From Heyndrickxia sporothermodurans (GTDB lineage: Bacteria > Bacillota > Bacilli > Bacillales > Bacillaceae_C), in assembly GCA_016756695.1 (NCBI GenBank), contig CP066701.1, positions 614,001 to 678,000 of the forward strand: a stretch of DNA of 64,000 nt, written 5' to 3'. The notes beneath the pieces are model-generated. The model did not search any database. It was not told the origin of the DNA and worked only from the letters and a program-made list of their open reading frames with translations. Positions within the stretch are counted from its first letter, which is position 1. Every line of letters begins with the position of its first letter. This document shows positions 61,246 through 64,000 of this stretch, piece after piece. A program made the translations under genes and the position numbers.

Positions 61246-61554
61246 TTATTTATTCATTGATTCGTATAACTCAACAAACTCTTTTGCAAGGTCTTTAAAT
61301 GTAATCGCATTCATTAAGTGGTCTTGTGCGTGAACAAGGAATAGGGTGACTTCGGCCTTATTTCCACATGCTTCATTTTGGATTAATGATGTTTGAACGT
61401 GATGGGCATGTAATAATTCAGCTTCCGATTTCTCAATAAGTTCATTTGCTGCTGCAATATCTTTTCCCTTTGCAGCTTGAATAGCTTCGACTGCGTCACT
61501 TTTTGCATTTCCACTATGTGTAATGATTTTCATGACAATTTCTTCTACGTTCAT
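61246..61554 (-). CDS. PTS lactose/cellobiose-family IIA component
   Basis: A 102-residue IIA-Lac domain. It takes phosphate from HPr and passes it to IIB. The active-site His is in LFLVHAQDHLMNAI (about 76-82). The trimeric helical pattern IEKSEAELLHAHHVQTSLIQ is typical. It lies between IIC and MupG, 21 bp behind IIC. Confidence 0.93.
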   Translation of the reverse strand: MNVEEIVMKIITHSGNAKSDAVEAIQAAKGKDIAAANELIEKSEAELLHAHHVQTSLIQNEACGNKAEVTLFLVHAQDHLMNAITFKDLAKEFVELYESMNK

Positions 61555-61574
61555 TATATGTTCTCCTTTGCTGA

Positions 61575-62876
61575 CTATTTCGCTCGTTGAATCGGATCGG
61601 CATGTAATTGTTCGTTTTCTTTTTTCAGAAATGCACGCTCAGCCATTTTAATAAATGGAATGTAAATAATGATTGAAATGACCAAATTAATTGCTGCCAA
61701 AACTCCGCCTTTCCATGAAGCTGTCGCAACTACTCCACCAATAATAGGCGGTGTCGTCCATGGAAGCAAGACAACAGTTTTAGGGACAATGCCTGTAGCA
61801 ATCGCCAAATAACTTAGAATGGTTAAGACTAATGGAGTTAAAATAAATGGAATAAACAAAATTGGATTTAATACAATTGGCAATCCAAATACAACTGGTT
61901 CATTAATATTGAATAATCCCGGAGCTACGGATAACTTCGACAAATCTTTATATTGCTTATGTTTACGTCCGGAAATTAAGATGGCAATTAACAGTCCAAT
62001 CGTTGCTCCCGACCCTCCTAAATAAACAAACCCGTCAAAAAATGATTTCGTAACAATGTTCGGTATTTCCGCACCTGCTTTTAATGCAGCAATATTTTCA
62101 TTAATAGCCGGTAAATAAACCGCTTGCATTAATGGTTCTAAAATATTTGAGCCGTGGAGACCAAAGAACCATAAGAAATGGTTCACAATCGCAATGACAA
62201 TGGCGGACCATAATGTATTGGCTAATTTTGCAATCGGTGCTTGTAATAAATCATATAATGCTTGATGTAAGTCAGGAATCCCTAATTTAACTGTAATAAC
62301 TTTAATAAGACCGAAAATCGTCAACGTAATCATTGCTGGTAAAAGAGCAGCAAATGATTTTGAAACAGCTGGTGGCACCCCATCAGGCATCTTAATATTC
62401 AATTTAGAATTTCCTAGTAATCTAGTAAATATTTCAGTTGACACTAACGCGACAAAAATTGCAACGAAAAGACCTGTAGCACTTGCCCATGAAAGCGGAA
62501 ATCCACCATCTTTCGTAGTTGCCATGATTGAGAGCAATGCTGCAATCGAAACAACCCCTGATGAAAGTCCATCTTTATCATAAGATTTTGCCAAGCTGTA
62601 GGCAATCGTAAACGCAACAAGCAGTGATACAATCGCAAATGTTCCTTGCCATAATACTCCGCCAAACATCGTCCAATTTTCACCGAAAACAGATTTCATA
62701 AAGCTTTGATAAGCATCTATTGGCAATGCGTTAATCAATGTTGCAAATGATCCAAGAATCATTAATGGCATAATCGTCACAAAGCCATCACGAATCGCAA
62801 CTAAGTGCCTTTGCGCTCCTATCCGACCTGCAAAAGGAACAAAATTTTTTTCTAATACCCCTATTATTTTATTCAT
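61575..62876 (-). CDS. PTS lactose/cellobiose-family IIC permease
   Basis: A 433-residue membrane transporter, about ten helices. It begins NFVPFAGRIGAQRHLVAIRD, the standard start of the family, and has HGSNILEPLMQAVYLPAINE and FNINEPVVFGLPIVLNPILF (the conserved INEP-x-x-F-G-x-P-x-x-x-N-P), which forms the sugar site. It takes up and phosphorylates a beta-disaccharide with IIB and IIA. Upstream of MupG, a peptidoglycan- or chitin-type disaccharide is plausible. Confidence 0.93.
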   Translation of the reverse strand: MNKIIGVLEKNFVPFAGRIGAQRHLVAIRDGFVTIMPLMILGSFATLINALPIDAYQSFMKSVFGENWTMFGGVLWQGTFAIVSLLVAFTIAYSLAKSYDKDGLSSGVVSIAALLSIMATTKDGGFPLSWASATGLFVAIFVALVSTEIFTRLLGNSKLNIKMPDGVPPAVSKSFAALLPAMITLTIFGLIKVITVKLGIPDLHQALYDLLQAPIAKLANTLWSAIVIAIVNHFLWFFGLHGSNILEPLMQAVYLPAINENIAALKAGAEIPNIVTKSFFDGFVYLGGSGATIGLLIAILISGRKHKQYKDLSKLSVAPGLFNINEPVVFGLPIVLNPILFIPFILTPLVLTILSYLAIATGIVPKTVVLLPWTTPPIIGGVVATASWKGGVLAAINLVISIIIYIPFIKMAERAFLKKENEQLHADPIQRAK

Positions 62877-62896
62877 TATAATTTCCCCCTTTTTTC

Positions 62897-63205
62897 CTAT
62901 CCGTCAAGCGATTGCAACGCTTTACCTAAAACGGCTTCCCCATTCATCGTTCCATAATCCATACTATCGATAACTTGCACCGGGATTCCTTTACCAGCAA
63001 GCTGCTTCTCTAGTTTCCCCTTTAAAAATCGTACTTGTGGACCTAATAGTAAAATATCAATCTCTTCAAAATGGTTTCGAGCCTCAGCTTCTGCTACTGC
63101 AAAAATTTTAATTTCTTCTCCCCTTTGTTCCGCCGCCTTTTCCATCTTTGTTACTAATAAACTTGTAGACATTCCCGCTGAACAAACTAACATAATTTTT
63201 TTCAT
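62897..63205 (-). CDS. PTS lactose/cellobiose-family IIB component
   Basis: A 102-residue IIB domain. The phosphorylated Cys is in IMLVCSAGMSTSLLVTKM (Cys8). LLGPQVRFLKGKLEKQ and IDSMDYGTMNGEAVL are the other conserved blocks. It is the first gene of the operon, behind AAGGGGAGAAAAGAA, 78 bp from the sigma-54 promoter. Confidence 0.95.
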   Translation of the reverse strand: MKKIMLVCSAGMSTSLLVTKMEKAAEQRGEEIKIFAVAEAEARNHFEEIDILLLGPQVRFLKGKLEKQLAGKGIPVQVIDSMDYGTMNGEAVLGKALQSLDG

Positions 63206-63251
63206 TTCTTTTCTCCCCTTATCAACTACAATTAATTGTTATTCAGACTAT

Positions 63252-63265
63252 AGAGAGCGCTTTCA
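63252..63265. promoter_or_regulatory. possible cre site below the PTS promoter
   Basis: Minus-strand TGAAAGCGCTCTCT matches TGWAANCGNTNWCA except for the last base. It lies just downstream of the predicted transcription start, where CcpA would act as a roadblock. Confidence 0.45.
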
Positions 63266-63282
63266 CCTCCTATAATCTATAT

Positions 63283-63300
63283 ATGCAAGAAACGTGCCAA
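63283..63300 (-). promoter_or_regulatory. sigma-54 (SigL) promoter of the PTS-MupG operon
   Basis: TTGGCACGTTTCTTGCAT on the minus strand matches the -24/-12 consensus TTGGCACGNNNNTTGCW without mismatch. The -24 GG and -12 GC are correctly spaced. It points at the IIB gene. A PRD-containing regulator gene of the LevR type ends just upstream (63530), the expected activator. Confidence 0.88.
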
Positions 63301-63304
63301 CATA

Positions 63305-63458
63305 GAAAAGCGAAAGCGCCTTGCTCATCGACGTAAAAACTGGAGGGACTTTGACTGAGATAAAGGAAACACGATGAGCCTGAAAGGCGAATCGATGTTG
63401 ACTTATCGTAGGGAAAAGTCCTGAAGTTTTCTAGTCGATAGGCGCTGGAGCTAGACAC
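63305..63458. repeat. dispersed intergenic hairpin repeat of Bacillaceae
   Basis: A 154-bp element beginning AAAAGCGAAAGCGCCTTG and ending GGCGCTGGAGCTAGACAC. The ends pair (AGCGCC at 63315 with GGCGCT at 63441; ATCGAC at 63327 with GTCGAT at 63434). I recognise this end sequence (GTGTCTAGCTCCAGCGCC on the other strand) from many Bacillus intergenic regions. It contains no gene. It sits between the activator gene and the sigma-54 promoter, so enhancer sites must lie within or beside it. Confidence 0.75.
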
Positions 63459-63473
63459 GTATTCCTCCCCTAA

Positions 63474-63512
63474 ACAAAAACACAAGTATGTAATTCAATT
63501 TACACACTTGCG
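63474..63512 (-). terminator. terminator after the PRD regulator gene
   Basis: CGCAAGTGTGTAA / TTACATACTTGTG with loop ATTGAA, 13 pairs including three G-T, followed on the minus strand by TTTTTGTTTAG. It ends the regulator transcript 18 bp behind its stop. Confidence 0.88.
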
Positions 63513-63529
63513 TTTTCTAATTACACTCA

Positions 63530-64000
63530 TTATTTACGATTCTCCATAAACATTTGACACAAGTAAGCGATTTCAGATTTAGATAAAATAAAATGATATT
63601 CCTTTTCAAGACTAGCCATGGTTTCCTTTATCACACTCATTTCACGAGCATACTTTTTTCGAAATTGTTCAAACTCGTGAAACTTTCGTACTGGCTGATT
63701 CAATTTCATATTTTCAATTAGAAAGATAAGATGGATAATAATTCCCTTATCTACCCCATCTTCAAGAATAACATTTAATTTTCGTTCAATCTCATGCATA
63801 AGATGTCGGATTCTTTGAATTAATTGCTTGATCGATGGAATCGTTTTAATATGTCCTTCAAGGGATTGTGCCATTTTCAAAAAGGGTTCATCATCCTTTA
63901 TTAACCCTTCAATCTCCACAAAAGAGTTTGTTTGAAAAATATCAATCGCTGAATAAAATGGAATATCATCATATTGAAAGTGAACGGTACCAACAATGGC
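63530..64000 (-). CDS. PRD-containing sigma-54 activator, C-terminal part
   Basis: The frame is open from 63530 to the window edge (157 codons) and the gene continues outside. The end of a PTS regulation domain is visible: an upstream piece VGTVHFQYDDIPFYSAIDIF and HEIERKLNVILEDGVDKGIIIHLIFLIENM containing the conserved PRD His (HLIFLIE), quoted in parts. LevR/CelR-like activators of sigma-54 promoters carry such domains and are located beside their PTS operon, exactly as here. The PRD would be phosphorylated by the PTS and gate activity. The AAA+ domain is not in the window, so the assignment rests on the PRD pattern plus the sigma-54 promoter. Confidence 0.75.
   Translation of the reverse strand, partial: AIVGTVHFQYDDIPFYSAIDIFQTNSFVEIEGLIKDDEPFLKMAQSLEGHIKTIPSIKQLIQRIRHLMHEIERKLNVILEDGVDKGIIIHLIFLIENMKLNQPVRKFHEFEQFRKKYAREMSVIKETMASLEKEYHFILSKSEIAYLCQMFMENRK

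Noticed and set aside
63270-63485. A 71-codon minus-strand frame upstream of the PTS genes
   Set aside because: It is made of the dispersed hairpin repeat and crosses the sigma-54 promoter; no ribosome site.

Overview
The window looks like chromosome of a low-GC Firmicute of the family Bacillaceae. Shine-Dalgarno sites are strong (AGGAGG type), catabolic promoters carry CcpA (cre) and sigma-54 signals, and the metabolic genes resemble Bacillus and Geobacillus proteins. No species is assigned.

Region 1 (1-31252) is the right-hand part of a temperate siphovirus-type prophage. It is integrated in the 3' end of a tRNA-Arg(CCT) gene, with a tRNA remnant at 31205-31252 next to a tyrosine integrase at 29936-31099. 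A long leftward early operon (20228 down to 3868) has the order Cro-like repressor, Rha antirepressor, HTH proteins, SbcC-like ATPase, RecT, MBL hydrolase, DnaD-like initiator, DnaC-like loader, dUTPase, HNH endonuclease and RusA resolvase, then many small proteins. Six 12-bp iterons inside the initiator gene are a candidate phage origin. The rightward lysogeny arm holds a CI-like repressor, an ImmA-type peptidase, a membrane-anchored nuclease and a soluble plus membrane protein pair that recalls RexA/RexB. A group I intron core with an orphan 3' exon (about 20765-21186) lies just behind the CI gene. A Cas2-fold protein is encoded inside the early region.

The prophage is damaged by two direct copies of a nested element, an IS66-family IS inside an IS1182-like IS, at 1-3806 and 21202-25173. 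Structural genes would lie left of the window.

Region 2 (31260-39876) is a graveyard of insertion sequences: a complete IS66-family copy with 8-bp target duplications, a truncated IS110 transposase, a 42-bp perfect palindrome, and an IS66-family element carrying a second, different IS66-family element.

Region 3 (40153-49639) is a complete type I-C CRISPR-Cas system, cas3-cas5-cas8c-cas7-cas4-cas1-cas2 followed by leader and array, all on the minus strand. The array has 21 repeats and 20 spacers, two of which occur twice. A truncated acetyltransferase gene abuts it, and a frameshifted FolC-like gene lies beyond.

Region 4 (51640-64000) is ordinary chromosome. It contains a 52-bp tandem repeat array, a membrane diguanylate cyclase and an apparent lysine-degradation operon: aminotransferase, ThDP enzyme, aldehyde dehydrogenase and L-lysine 6-dehydrogenase, with an IclR regulator behind it. 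The lysine promoter has an internal cre box and repeated palindromes. A lac-family PTS plus MupG-like operon follows, with a textbook sigma-54 promoter beside the end of a PRD-containing activator gene.

Many transposase copies carry indels at homopolymers and at GGCC/AGCT/GCAGC-like motifs. These may be base-calling errors in repeats rather than biological decay.
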